A stretch of 64,000 nucleotides of DNA, taken from the NCBI GenBank assembly GCA_964435165.1, contig CAYSXY010000007.1, positions 1-64,000 of the forward strand, in the 5' to 3' direction. The notes under the pieces were generated by a model, which was given only the letters and a program-made list of their open reading frames with translations, searched no databases and was not told the DNA's origin. The DNA is from CAYSXY01 sp964435165 (GTDB lineage Bacteria; Pseudomonadota; Alphaproteobacteria; Rickettsiales; RI-342). Position numbers and translations under genes: made by a program. This document shows positions 54,327 to 63,307 of this stretch, one piece after another (the stretch's first letter is position 1; each line of letters starts with the position of its first letter).

Positions 54327-54956
54327 ATGGAAGTGATACTCTTAGAACGTGTCGAAAAACTTGGCAAAATTGGTGATACAGTAACCGTCAAAGACGGTTA
54401 TGCCCGTAATTTTCTTATCCCGAATAAAAAAGCACTGCGCGCTACCAAAGATAATGTGGCCTATTTCGAGGCGGAGCGCGCGAAAATCGAAGCGGAAAAC
54501 GAACAGCGCCGCAAAGATGCAGAAGCGATTGCCGCCAAACTTGACGGCTTGATTGCCACCCTGATTCGCCAGGCATCGGAAGATGGCCGTCTCTACGGGT
54601 CCGTTTCGGCGCGCGATATTGCCGACAGCGTCGCAGAAACTGCCTCAGAGGTAAGCCACAAGCATGTGCGTTTGAATGATGCCATTAAATATACCGGCAT
54701 TTACACCGTTACGCTCGGGCTGCACCCGGAAGTGAATTGCGACATTAAAATCAATATCGCCCGCTCGCAATCAGAAGCGAAAGAAGCGCTGGAAGCATCT
54801 AAAAAACCAGCTAAGCCTGCGAAAGACGAGGTTAAAGCGGAAGATACTGCAAACTCCGCAGATAATCTCGAGTCTGAGAAGGCAGAGAGTGCAGCAGCGG
54901 CGACAGATGACTCTGACACATCAGAAGCAGATGGCAAAACGGCCGACGCTGCCTGA
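54327..54956 (+). CDS. rplI: 50S ribosomal protein L9 with acidic tail
   Basis: Residues 1-150 are L9 (MEVILLERVEKLGKIGDTV, the GYARNFLIPNKKA signature, then a long helix and C-terminal domain). The last 50 or so residues are a low-complexity Ala/Glu/Asp tail not found in E. coli L9. AAGGA precedes the ATG. An intergenic GC stem (54973-54994) follows but has no T run. Confidence 0.96.
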   Translation: MEVILLERVEKLGKIGDTVTVKDGYARNFLIPNKKALRATKDNVAYFEAERAKIEAENEQRRKDAEAIAAKLDGLIATLIRQASEDGRLYGSVSARDIADSVAETASEVSHKHVRLNDAIKYTGIYTVTLGLHPEVNCDIKINIARSQSEAKEALEASKKPAKPAKDEVKAEDTANSADNLESEKAESAAAATDDSDTSEADGKTADAA

Positions 54957-55006
54957 GGCTTTTTATACAGCCGGGAGGGGACACGTCCCCTCCCAACCGC
55001 TGTTGG

Positions 55007-55279
55007 TTATTGCCCGTCGATGGTATCGCAGGTAAAGGTATAGTCGCATGAATCGTCGTCACAGACGAGTTCCATGCTTAGCATTACGCCCTGCCCCGGC
55101 TCGATTGCCGGGCATTCGACTACTTCGACCTTTGTTTCGCCTACTGACAGCGAGAACACGCTATCCTGAGGCTCTGCTGCCGGACTATCTGTTACTCTGA
55201 CGAGTATAACACCGACCAGCAAAACCAGCAAAGCAAGCGTAACCAACAAGATGCGCCCTCGTACCTGACTACGGCTCAT
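55007..55279 (-). CDS. Small membrane-anchored protein, unknown
   Basis: The 90-residue product has a basic N-terminus, one hydrophobic helix (about 9-29, LLVTLALLVLLVGVILV), then a short extracytoplasmic domain with four Cys (VECPA, LVCDDDSCDYTFTC). Those Cys could form disulfides in the periplasm. GAGGGA precedes the ATG at 55279. I do not recognise a family. It is on the opposite strand to its ribosomal neighbours. Confidence 0.65.
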   Translation of the reverse strand: MSRSQVRGRILLVTLALLVLLVGVILVRVTDSPAAEPQDSVFSLSVGETKVEVVECPAIEPGQGVMLSMELVCDDDSCDYTFTCDTIDGQ

Positions 55280-55514
55280 CTTTCCCTCTTTCCACTCATT
55301 TTGCAGAAAGCAACCTCCCCTCACCCAGGGCAAGAGGCACCTCAATGCAGCGGCATGAGGTGATGGAAAGTTACCGGCTCTACATAGCGCATTGTTGCTT
55401 TTTTACAACATCGCACCGAAAGCTTGCGATGAGCATGATGATAAAATTCACTCGCATTCCGACGACGGCTTGCTAGAGTAGCGATCGTTCCATTGTTTAC
55501 CATCCTGCTTTTTT

Positions 55515-57014
55515 ATGGCCGCTCCCGACTCCCTCCCCACTAGCAATGATAATGCCTCTCGCACCAAAGAGGAAGATGCCTATCGGGCCTTGCCGCATAA
55601 TATTGATGCCGAACAAGGCCTGCTCGGCATTTTGCTGATTAAAAATGAGGCGATTCACGATATTGGCGATTTTTTGCGGCCGGAGCATTTTTTCGAGCCG
55701 CTTCATGCGCGGATTTACGGGGCGATTGAAAAATATATCGACCGCGGCATGCTTGCCAACCCGGTGACGCTGAAGCCCATCTTCGATCAGGATGAAGCAT
55801 TGAAAGAGCTGGGTGGCGCGAGTTATCTGGCGAAACTCGCGGCCGGCGCCGGTATGCTGATCACCGCCCGCGATTATGCCCGCTCCATTTACGATCTGGC
55901 GCTCAAGCGCCAGCTTATTTCCATTGGCGAAGAGGTTGCCAATGATGCCTACATCACCGATGACCCGGATCTGACCGCAGAGCACCAAATCGAACAGGCC
56001 GAACAATCCCTGTTCACCCTCGCAACCAGCGGCAGTTCGGAAGCGGCCTTCCAGCCTTTGTCCAAATCCGTCACCGATTCCATTCAACGCACCGAACAGG
56101 CCTTTCGTAACCCGGGCGCCGTCTCCGGTCTGACGACCGGCTTTATTGATATGGATCGCCTGCTTGGCGGCTTCCAGCCATCGGACCTTGTGATCATTGC
56201 CGGGCGACCATCGATGGGAAAAACGGCGCTGGCTACCACCATGGCCTATGAAGCAGCGAACGCCTTAATGCAAAAACATGAGCAGGAAGGCGGCGAGAAG
56301 CCCGGCTCAGTCGGCATGTTTTCGCTGGAGATGTCGGCCGAGCAGTTGGCCGGACGCTTGATTGCAAGCGAATCCGGCATCAACTCTTCGCGCCTGCGCA
56401 AGGGAGAGCTCAGTAGCGATGAATTCACCCAGCTGGTCAAGGCCAGTAATAATTTGCACCAACTACCGTTTTTTATCGACGACACACCGGCCATCAGTGT
56501 CTCGGCACTGCGCACCCGGGCCCGACGAATGAAGCGGCGGTTTAATCTGTCATTATTGATTGTCGATTACCTGCAACTCATGCGCGGTGTCAGTGCGCAG
56601 GCCCAAACCAACCGGGTGCAGGAAATATCCGAGATTACGCAAGGTCTGAAAGCGGTAGCGAAGGAACTCAATATCCCGGTCATCGCCCTGTCGCAGCTGT
56701 CGCGCGCCGTCGAACAGCGCGACGATAAACGCCCGCAATTGTCGGATTTGCGTGAATCCGGCTCGATCGAGCAGGATGCCGATGTGGTGATGTTCGTCTT
56801 CCGTGAGGAATATTACGTGGCGCGTAAAATGCCGCGCGAGGGCACTCCGCAATTTGAGGACTGGCAGCGCGAGATGGAAGCCGTGCACGGCCTCGCCGAA
56901 GTCATTATCGCCAAGCAGCGCCACGGCCCTATCGGGACGGTCAAGCTCGCCTTCCATGGCGACACTACCCGGTTTAAAAACTACGCCAATGATGATTATA
57001 TGCCGGAATATTAA
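55515..57014 (+). CDS. dnaB: Replicative DNA helicase
   Basis: DnaB unwinds DNA at the replication fork. The 499-residue product has an N-terminal helical domain (NIDAEQGLLGILLIKNEA), a linker, then the RecA-like domain with Walker A GRPSMGKTAL near 236 and SLLIVDYLQLMRG as Walker B. The ending VKLAFHGDTTRFKNY is typical. No strong ribosome-binding site is seen before ATG 55515. Confidence 0.96.
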   Translation: MAAPDSLPTSNDNASRTKEEDAYRALPHNIDAEQGLLGILLIKNEAIHDIGDFLRPEHFFEPLHARIYGAIEKYIDRGMLANPVTLKPIFDQDEALKELGGASYLAKLAAGAGMLITARDYARSIYDLALKRQLISIGEEVANDAYITDDPDLTAEHQIEQAEQSLFTLATSGSSEAAFQPLSKSVTDSIQRTEQAFRNPGAVSGLTTGFIDMDRLLGGFQPSDLVIIAGRPSMGKTALATTMAYEAANALMQKHEQEGGEKPGSVGMFSLEMSAEQLAGRLIASESGINSSRLRKGELSSDEFTQLVKASNNLHQLPFFIDDTPAISVSALRTRARRMKRRFNLSLLIVDYLQLMRGVSAQAQTNRVQEISEITQGLKAVAKELNIPVIALSQLSRAVEQRDDKRPQLSDLRESGSIEQDADVVMFVFREEYYVARKMPREGTPQFEDWQREMEAVHGLAEVIIAKQRHGPIGTVKLAFHGDTTRFKNYANDDYMPEY

Positions 57015-57058
57015 TACAACACTTATCGAAGCGCGTATCATATGTCTCTAACCGGCTG

Positions 57059-58177
57059 ATGACCAAACCACCCGAAAATCAAGCCCTGTGTAGCGTTGAT
57101 CTGGCAGCGCTGGTTGCCAATTATTGTCTGATTGTAGAGCGAACATCCCCGGCGCGTGTCGCCTGTGTCGTCAAATGCGATGGCTATGGGCTGGGCATGG
57201 GGCCGGTCGCCGATGCGCTGCATGCTGCCGGATGCGAGCATTTTTATGTCTCACACATCAATGAAGGTATTGCACTTCGGGCATTATTGCCGGATGTGTG
57301 GATTGGCGTGCTGCATGGGGTGAATAGCGAAGAAGAGGCCAGACTCTGCCCGATTCACCGTCTGCAACCGGTGCTAAACCATGAAGGACAGCTTGCCTTG
57401 TGGCGCGCGGAAGCGCAGCGCATCGGGCGAGCACTTCATGCCTATTGCCATATTGATACCGGCATGAAGCGATTAGGCTTTAACCGGACGCAATTTGTCG
57501 AGCTGCTGGATGATCGGGATGCCTGGCGCGGGCTTCGCCTCTCGCAACTACTCAGTCATTTCGCCTGCGCCGACACACCCGACCACCTATTAAATCACGC
57601 ACAGCTATCTGCGTGCGATGCCTTGCGCGAGCAAATGCCTGACCTTCCGATCAGCCTGCACAACTCTTTTGGCTGCTTTCAGTTTGCTGATCATCTCTTT
57701 GAGGAAGTGCGCCCCGGCGCCGCGCTGTATGGCCTTAATCCAGCCCCAACTCAGCCCAACCCCATGCAGCCGGTGGTGACGCTTACTGCTCCTTTTGTGC
57801 AACTACGCAAGGTCGCCGAAGGCGGCACGGCAGGCTATGGCGCAACCTATCAGACCCCGCAAGGCACACTGCTCGGCACCCTTCCGGTTGGTTACGGCGA
57901 CGGACTGCCGCGCAGCCTGAGCAATCGCGGTAGTGTGGTGGTGCATTATGATGGCGGCAAGATGTCTGCCCCCATTGCCGGGCGTGTATCGATGGATTTG
58001 ATCACCGTTGATCTCTCCGCCCTGCCGGAACATGCGTTTCATGGTCACATGCTTTATGCTGAATTGCTGGGAGTACATCAATCTGCTGATGATCTGGCGA
58101 GTCAGGCTGGCACAATTGGCTACGAAATACTCACCGGTCTTGGCAGGCGCTATGCACGCGTGTATAACCCGCTATAA
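57059..58177 (+). CDS. alr: Alanine racemase
   Basis: This PLP enzyme makes D-Ala for peptidoglycan. In the 372-residue product the PLP Lys lies in VVKCDGYGLG near 38-47 (the usual motif is VKADAYGHG), and the catalytic Tyr in GYGATYQTPQG. The C-terminal domain has GRVSMDLITVDLS. The order dnaB-alr is conserved. It overlaps the mlaE start by one base. Confidence 0.94.
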   Translation: MTKPPENQALCSVDLAALVANYCLIVERTSPARVACVVKCDGYGLGMGPVADALHAAGCEHFYVSHINEGIALRALLPDVWIGVLHGVNSEEEARLCPIHRLQPVLNHEGQLALWRAEAQRIGRALHAYCHIDTGMKRLGFNRTQFVELLDDRDAWRGLRLSQLLSHFACADTPDHLLNHAQLSACDALREQMPDLPISLHNSFGCFQFADHLFEEVRPGAALYGLNPAPTQPNPMQPVVTLTAPFVQLRKVAEGGTAGYGATYQTPQGTLLGTLPVGYGDGLPRSLSNRGSVVVHYDGGKMSAPIAGRVSMDLITVDLSALPEHAFHGHMLYAELLGVHQSADDLASQAGTIGYEILTGLGRRYARVYNPL

Positions 58178-58998
58178 TGTCACGTGTTTGTTCGACTTCT
58201 GCCCTTATGATTCATCTTGCTGCCACTCATTTGCTCGCGCCGCTGGGCCGTGTATTGCTCAGTTTTCTAGCCTCCAGTGGCCGCTTGGGAATGTTTGGCG
58301 GCAATGCGCTGCGGCATGTGGCCACTCCCCCTTATTACCCACGGCTTATTCTTGCGCAAATGCGGGAAATTGGATTTTACTCCCTGCCCGTCATCGGATT
58401 GACGGCGATTTTTACCGGGGCCGTCCTTGCGCTTCAAAGTTATTCCGGCTTCTCGCGCTTTTCGGCCGAAAGCTCGATTGCGATTGTGGTCGTGCTATCC
58501 ATCACCCGTGAGTTAGGCCCGGTACTGGCCGGGCTGATGGTGGCCGGGCGCATTGGTGCCGCCATTGCCGCTGAAATCGGCACCATGCGGGTGACAGAAC
58601 AAATCGATGCGCTAGTGACTCTCTCCACCAACCCTTTCAAATATCTGTTTGCTCCGCGCATATTAGCCGGCATTGTAATGCTGCCGGCATTGGTGCTGGT
58701 TGCCGACATTATCGGCGTGTTTGGTGGCTACCTGGTTTCCGTTCACAAGCTTGGTTTCTCACCGGGGCCTTATTTACACTCCACCTTTCAATATCTGGAG
58801 ATGAAAGATGTCGTCTCCGGGCTGGTAAAAGCCGCTGTATTTGGCTTCATCATTACATTAATGGGGTGCTATCACGGCTATTTCTCAGGGCGCGGCGCGC
58901 AAGGCGTGGGTAAAGCCACCACCAATGCTGTCGTGAGCGCGTCTATTTTGATCCTGCTGTCGAATTACGTCATCACCGAACTGTTTTTTGCCAAATGA
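58177..58998 (+). CDS. mlaE: Mla-type ABC transporter permease
   Basis: The 273-residue membrane protein belongs to the MlaE/Ttg2B permease family: GLTAIFTGAVLALQSY, ELGPVLAGLMVAGRIGAAIAAEIGTM and EQIDALVTLSTNPF are characteristic. With MlaF it forms the inner-membrane complex that moves phospholipids for outer-membrane lipid asymmetry. Its start overlaps the alr stop (TAATG), and its stop overlaps mlaF (ATGA). A gene for the MlaD substrate-binding protein is not seen next to it. Confidence 0.93.
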   Translation: MSRVCSTSALMIHLAATHLLAPLGRVLLSFLASSGRLGMFGGNALRHVATPPYYPRLILAQMREIGFYSLPVIGLTAIFTGAVLALQSYSGFSRFSAESSIAIVVVLSITRELGPVLAGLMVAGRIGAAIAAEIGTMRVTEQIDALVTLSTNPFKYLFAPRILAGIVMLPALVLVADIIGVFGGYLVSVHKLGFSPGPYLHSTFQYLEMKDVVSGLVKAAVFGFIITLMGCYHGYFSGRGAQGVGKATTNAVVSASILILLSNYVITELFFAK

Positions 58999-59771
58999 GT
59001 GATACCTCTAAAATCAACCTGAAAGAATTACGAAAATCGTTTGGCCGTAAAGCGGTATTGAACGGGGTTGACCTCGATATTCAGCGTGGCGAATCACTGG
59101 TGGTGATTGGCGGCTCCGGTTCCGGTAAATCGGTACTGCTCAAATGCATTTTAGGACTGATTACGCCAGATAAGGGATCGTCTGTCACCATTGATGGCCG
59201 TGAGACGACACGCCTTGGGGTGCATGAGCGCGATGATTTGATGCGAAAATTCGGCATGTTATTTCAGGGGGGGGCATTGTTTGATTCTCTCAGCATCTGG
59301 GAGAATGTCGCCTTTGCCCCGCTTCAGCATAAATTGATGAGCCGGAGAAAGGCACGTGATCTGGCTGTGGAAAAACTGGAATCCGTCGGTCTTTCTGCCG
59401 ATATTGCCGATCAATACCCTGCGGAAATGTCCGGCGGCATGCAAAAGCGCATTTCACTGGCGCGAGCCATCGCACTCAACCCGGAAATTATCTTCTTTGA
59501 TGAACCGACAACCGGCCTCGACCCGATCATGGCCGATGTCATCAATGATCTGATTGTGAAATGCACGGCAGAGCTGGGGTCCACCACCATTTCTATTACC
59601 CATGATATGGCCAGCGCCCGAAAAATCGGTCACCGCATTGCCATGCTCTATCGTGGCACCATCATCTGGCATGGCAATGTCGATCAGATTGACCGCTCCA
59701 ATAATGATTATGTGGATCAATTCATTCATGGCCGAGCAGAAGGCCCTATTACACAAGAGGCACGTACATGA
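58995..59771 (+). CDS. mlaF: Mla-type ABC transporter ATP-binding protein
   Basis: The 258-residue ATPase has Walker A VIGGSGSGKSVLLK, the signature YPAEMSGGMQKRISLARAI, and Walker B IIFFDEPTTGLDP. It pairs with the upstream MlaE permease. The stop overlaps the VirB6-like gene as ATGA (59768-59771), an unusual neighbour for this transporter. Confidence 0.95.
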   Translation: MSDTSKINLKELRKSFGRKAVLNGVDLDIQRGESLVVIGGSGSGKSVLLKCILGLITPDKGSSVTIDGRETTRLGVHERDDLMRKFGMLFQGGALFDSLSIWENVAFAPLQHKLMSRRKARDLAVEKLESVGLSADIADQYPAEMSGGMQKRISLARAIALNPEIIFFDEPTTGLDPIMADVINDLIVKCTAELGSTTISITHDMASARKIGHRIAMLYRGTIIWHGNVDQIDRSNNDYVDQFIHGRAEGPITQEART

Positions 59772-60943
59772 CACGGTGGCCGGCATACGTCATACGCTAT
59801 GGAATGATGCTGTTCATCAGCCTGCTATTATTGAGCAGCTCTGCATTGGCGCAGGATGGAGAGGCGGGAAGCGAATCCGATGCGATGATTGATGCCACCG
59901 TTGCAGATGGCAGCGCAGGGAATGCGGCGCAACAAGCATATGAACCGCAACAGCGCCGGTCTTTTTCACTGATTATCGAGCAAATGAAAACCATGCTCAC
60001 CGGCGCACATTACGTCCTTTATCAGGGGCTTCTCAGCCCGATGTCCAATATTGTCTCGGCCCTTATCGTACTTTATATCATGATTTTGGGCATAGGGTTC
60101 GCCCTTGGCATGACCCCCTTCACCAGCGGCGAGGTGATGCGCCATTTGCTGAAAATCGTGTTTTTAGGCGCAATGGTCAGTCCCTTTGGTGCCGACTTAT
60201 TTAATGAGCAGGTGTTACCGGGTATTTTGTACAGCGTCGATGAATTGGTGATGGTGATTACGCGTGATATGGCCGCAATCATCGACCCGAAAGGTCCCTA
60301 TGCCCCAGGCAATGCCGAGAGCCTGGCTCCTGACATGATCAGCCCCATCACGCCGATTGATTTACTGGTAGGCCGTCTGATTGGGTTGAATACATTTGAA
60401 AATTTAACGGAAGTTGCCAGCATCGATCAGATTGGCATTTTTTATATGTTTGCACTGGCGGCAACCGGCGTGTTTTTCTTTGCGGCCGTTGCCAAAGCCT
60501 TATGGATTTACCTGATCGCGATTCTGGCCATTATTCTGCTCATTGGGCTCGCGCCGGTTTTTCTGGCCTTCTTCCTGTTTCGCAGCACGCATTATCTGTT
60601 TCTTGGCTGGGTAAACCAGATTATTCAGTTCACTTTGCAGCCGGTCATCCTCTTTGCCTTTTTGTCATTGAGTATTATCGGCATCGATCGCATCATTTTT
60701 CTCGGCCATAATGGCAGCCTCGACAGCTTTTTATTCCGCGGCACCAGTGGCACGGCGCTGCTCGATATTCTGCAGATGCCCGGGGAGACCGGTAGTCTTG
60801 CCCGTCAGGATTTATTGATTTCACTCATCATCATCGCCATGGTGTCATATATTTTCTACATGATTGTGAGCCTGGTACCCCAACTGGTGCGCGACATTAC
60901 CGGACGGTTTGTGGTGATCTCCTCCAATAATTCGGGTAAATAA
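59768..60943 (+). CDS. TrbL/VirB6-like membrane protein, orphan
   Basis: The 391-residue product has a signal peptide (MLFISLLLLSSSALA), a short soluble stretch, and about six hydrophobic helices from 95 on. The conserved VirB6 core is visible as LIGLAPVFLAFFLFRSTHYLF followed by GWVNQIIQFTLQPVILF. VirB6 forms part of the inner-membrane channel of type IV secretion. No other T4SS gene is in the window. ATG overlaps the mlaF stop, so the two are translationally coupled. Confidence 0.82.
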   Translation: MTRWPAYVIRYGMMLFISLLLLSSSALAQDGEAGSESDAMIDATVADGSAGNAAQQAYEPQQRRSFSLIIEQMKTMLTGAHYVLYQGLLSPMSNIVSALIVLYIMILGIGFALGMTPFTSGEVMRHLLKIVFLGAMVSPFGADLFNEQVLPGILYSVDELVMVITRDMAAIIDPKGPYAPGNAESLAPDMISPITPIDLLVGRLIGLNTFENLTEVASIDQIGIFYMFALAATGVFFFAAVAKALWIYLIAILAIILLIGLAPVFLAFFLFRSTHYLFLGWVNQIIQFTLQPVILFAFLSLSIIGIDRIIFLGHNGSLDSFLFRGTSGTALLDILQMPGETGSLARQDLLISLIIIAMVSYIFYMIVSLVPQLVRDITGRFVVISSNNSGK

Positions 60944-61000
60944 CCTCGCCTGGCCATTGCCTTTTCCTGTGCTTCCGGTGTAAGAATAACATCCTTTCCG

Positions 61001-61025
61001 CCATGATAGGCATCCGCCTATCTGG
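61001..61025. promoter_or_regulatory. Inverted repeat upstream of S24-like regulator; possible operator
   Basis: GATAGGC (61005-61011) and GCCTATC (61016-61022) flank an ATCC spacer. With CCA and TGG outside, the dyad extends to ten pairs with one bulged T. It lies about 42 bases before the regulator ATG and lacks a T run, so an operator is as likely as a terminator for the VirB6-like gene. Confidence 0.5.
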
Positions 61026-61066
61026 TGTCATTACTGCTCAAACCCGGATAAGATTCAGATTTACCC

Positions 61067-61780
61067 ATGACCGATATGGACACGGATGTCATTGCCCCGA
61101 CGAGGGACGCACGCGCAACGCTAAAAGACCTGATTGCATCGCATGATCCACCGCTCGATCTGGCGACCGTATCGCGCGCCATTGGTCGTAATCACGCCTA
61201 TCTCCAGCAATATCTGCGCCGAGGCGTACCCAAGCATTTGCCGGAGAAGGCTCGTTTTGCGCTCGCCGATTTTTTTAACGTCGACCATCGCGAATTGATT
61301 GACGATCCTGACGACCTCAAACGCTACGGCCCACCACCGTCTATGGCTTCGGCGGCTTCACCTCAAAGTGGCACCCGCATGGCGCGTGGTATTCCATTTC
61401 AAGGCAAGCCCACATTCTGTCTGGCTCATTCCGGCTTAAGCGGAGGTATTTACCGTGATGGTATCGGGTATTTTCTGGCAGACAGCAACGGCCTGTCTGC
61501 GGAAGCCTTTGCCGTGGAAGTGTCGGATCACAGCCTGGACCGCGCCGGGTTTATGCCGGGCGATATTGTCCTGTCGGAGCGTGATGCGCCGCTTGATCCC
61601 GGGCGTTTTGTCATTGCCAAATTAGAGCAGGAAGGACTTCGCGAGCAATATATCGTCCGGCTCTATCAGCCGCCTATCCTCACGCATCGCTCTTCCCACC
61701 AGCGCTACCCGGATATCACACTGGATAGCCCAAGCCTGACGGTACTAGGCCCGGTGTTGCGTAAAATCACCCTGTTTTAA
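61067..61780 (+). CDS. S24-like / phage-repressor-type regulator, probably lacking the catalytic Lys
   Basis: The 237-residue product has an N-terminal helical DNA-binding region (TVSRAIGRNHAYLQQYLRRG, an atypical HTH) and a C-terminal S24/LexA-like domain (about 112-237) with VEVSDHSLDRAGFMPGDIVL. The usual Ser-Met is Ser-Leu, and the VKRL Lys site reads IVRL. So self-cleavage is probably lost, though alignment is by eye. It overlaps radA by one base. A dyad before its gene may be its operator. Confidence 0.72.
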   Translation: MTDMDTDVIAPTRDARATLKDLIASHDPPLDLATVSRAIGRNHAYLQQYLRRGVPKHLPEKARFALADFFNVDHRELIDDPDDLKRYGPPPSMASAASPQSGTRMARGIPFQGKPTFCLAHSGLSGGIYRDGIGYFLADSNGLSAEAFAVEVSDHSLDRAGFMPGDIVLSERDAPLDPGRFVIAKLEQEGLREQYIVRLYQPPILTHRSSHQRYPDITLDSPSLTVLGPVLRKITLF

Positions 61781-63198
61781 TGCCCAAACCTTCCAGCCAC
61801 TATCACTGTCAGCAATGTGGCGGCACGCAAGCGAAGTGGAGCGGCCAATGTGACCATTGCGGTGCATGGGACAGCCTGACAGAAGAGTCTATCGATAGCT
61901 CCACCCCTGCCTTCACGAAGGGTGGGGAGCGTCGTGGCCACGCATTAACCCTCACCTCGCTTGATAAGCTGGGAAAGGAACCGGCTCGATTATCCAGCGG
62001 CCTTGAGGAATTTGACCGGGTGTTAGGTGGCGGCCTGGTACCGGGTGCGGGTATCCTGATCGGCGGCGCGCCGGGCATTGGCAAATCGACATTGCTGTTG
62101 CAGGCGGCGGGGCATATGGGTGCCAGCGGCATAGCTGTGGCTTATTTTTCCGGCGAAGAGTCATTGGGCCAAATTAGCCAGCGCGCCAAACGGCTGGGTC
62201 TGTCGCCCGAACATATTCACTGCGCAGCCACCGCCTCCTGCGATGATATTATCGCCACGCTGGACAAGGCCGATGCACCGCATGTGGCCATTATCGATTC
62301 GATTCAGACCTTACATAGCCGCTCTCTGGATGCCGCCAGCGGCTCGGTCTCTCAGGTACGTGCCGCCGGACAAGCCTTGCTGCATATTGCCAAAAAACGC
62401 CATATTGCAGTGCTGATTGTCGGCCATGTTACCAAAGAAGGCGCGCTTGCCGGGCCACGTGTGCTGGAACATATGGTCGATGTTGTCCTCCAGTTTGAGG
62501 GCGATGGAAGTCACGCTTATCGCCTCTTACGCGGCATGAAAAACCGTTTCGGGCGCACCGATGAAATCGGGGTGTTCAGCATGACAGCCGATGGGCTGGC
62601 TGAAGTTGGCAACCCTTCCGCGCTTTTTCTCACCAAGCGCGATGAAGCGTTGAGTGGTTCTTCTGTGTTTGCCGGCATGGAAGGCACCCGGCCTGTCCTC
62701 GTTGAAATTCAGGCCTTAATCGCTCCCACGCCCATGGCCAATCCCCGCCGGGCCGTGGTGGGGTGGGACAGTGCCCGCCTATCGATGATGCTGGCCGTGC
62801 TTGATGCACGCTGCGGCGTCAGCCTTGCCGAGCGCGATATTTATCTCAATGTCGCGGGTGGCTATCGCATCAAAGAACCAGCGGCAGATCTGGCGGTCGT
62901 CGCCGCATTACTCTCATCGCTGTCTGATATACCTATTCCGCAAGATACCGTGATTTTTGGTGAAATTGGCCTGTCGGGTGAAGTTCGCCCGGTTTCATTC
63001 GCTGAACAGCGGCTTCGTGAGTCGGCTAAGCTTGGCTTCAGTCGCGCCATTTATCCCCGTCAGGCCGCCAGCGGCAATAGCAAGGTCAAAGGCAGCGGCG
63101 TCGATCATATTCATGGGCTGGTCGAACGATTTTATCCGGCTGCTCACACGCGTAAGGAAGCATCTGGAGAGTCGGACGCTATCGATGTGCCCGGCTAA
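61780..63198 (+). CDS. radA: DNA repair protein RadA
   Basis: The 472-residue product has the N-terminal C4 zinc motif CQQCGGTQAKWSGQCDHC, then a RecA-like domain with GGAPGIGKSTLL, the RadA motif LRGMKNRFGRTDEIGVF, and a C-terminal Lon-protease-like domain with DLAVVAALLSSLSD. RadA drives branch migration in recombination repair. The ATG shares one base with the preceding stop (TAATG). Confidence 0.95.
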   Translation: MPKPSSHYHCQQCGGTQAKWSGQCDHCGAWDSLTEESIDSSTPAFTKGGERRGHALTLTSLDKLGKEPARLSSGLEEFDRVLGGGLVPGAGILIGGAPGIGKSTLLLQAAGHMGASGIAVAYFSGEESLGQISQRAKRLGLSPEHIHCAATASCDDIIATLDKADAPHVAIIDSIQTLHSRSLDAASGSVSQVRAAGQALLHIAKKRHIAVLIVGHVTKEGALAGPRVLEHMVDVVLQFEGDGSHAYRLLRGMKNRFGRTDEIGVFSMTADGLAEVGNPSALFLTKRDEALSGSSVFAGMEGTRPVLVEIQALIAPTPMANPRRAVVGWDSARLSMMLAVLDARCGVSLAERDIYLNVAGGYRIKEPAADLAVVAALLSSLSDIPIPQDTVIFGEIGLSGEVRPVSFAEQRLRESAKLGFSRAIYPRQAASGNSKVKGSGVDHIHGLVERFYPAAHTRKEASGESDAIDVPG

Positions 63199-63307
63199 AA
63201 GCACGGCAGCGTTCCCTCTCGAGAAGGCAGTCTTGGAAAAATCTGGCGTAACCGGCTGAAACGCTATAATAAGGCGCGTAGATACGTCATCATTCGCTGT
63301 GAAGGTT

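Noticed and set aside
54973..54994. GC-rich stem after rplI
   Set aside because: The nine-to-ten-pair stem is real, but no T run follows on either strand, so it is not called a terminator.
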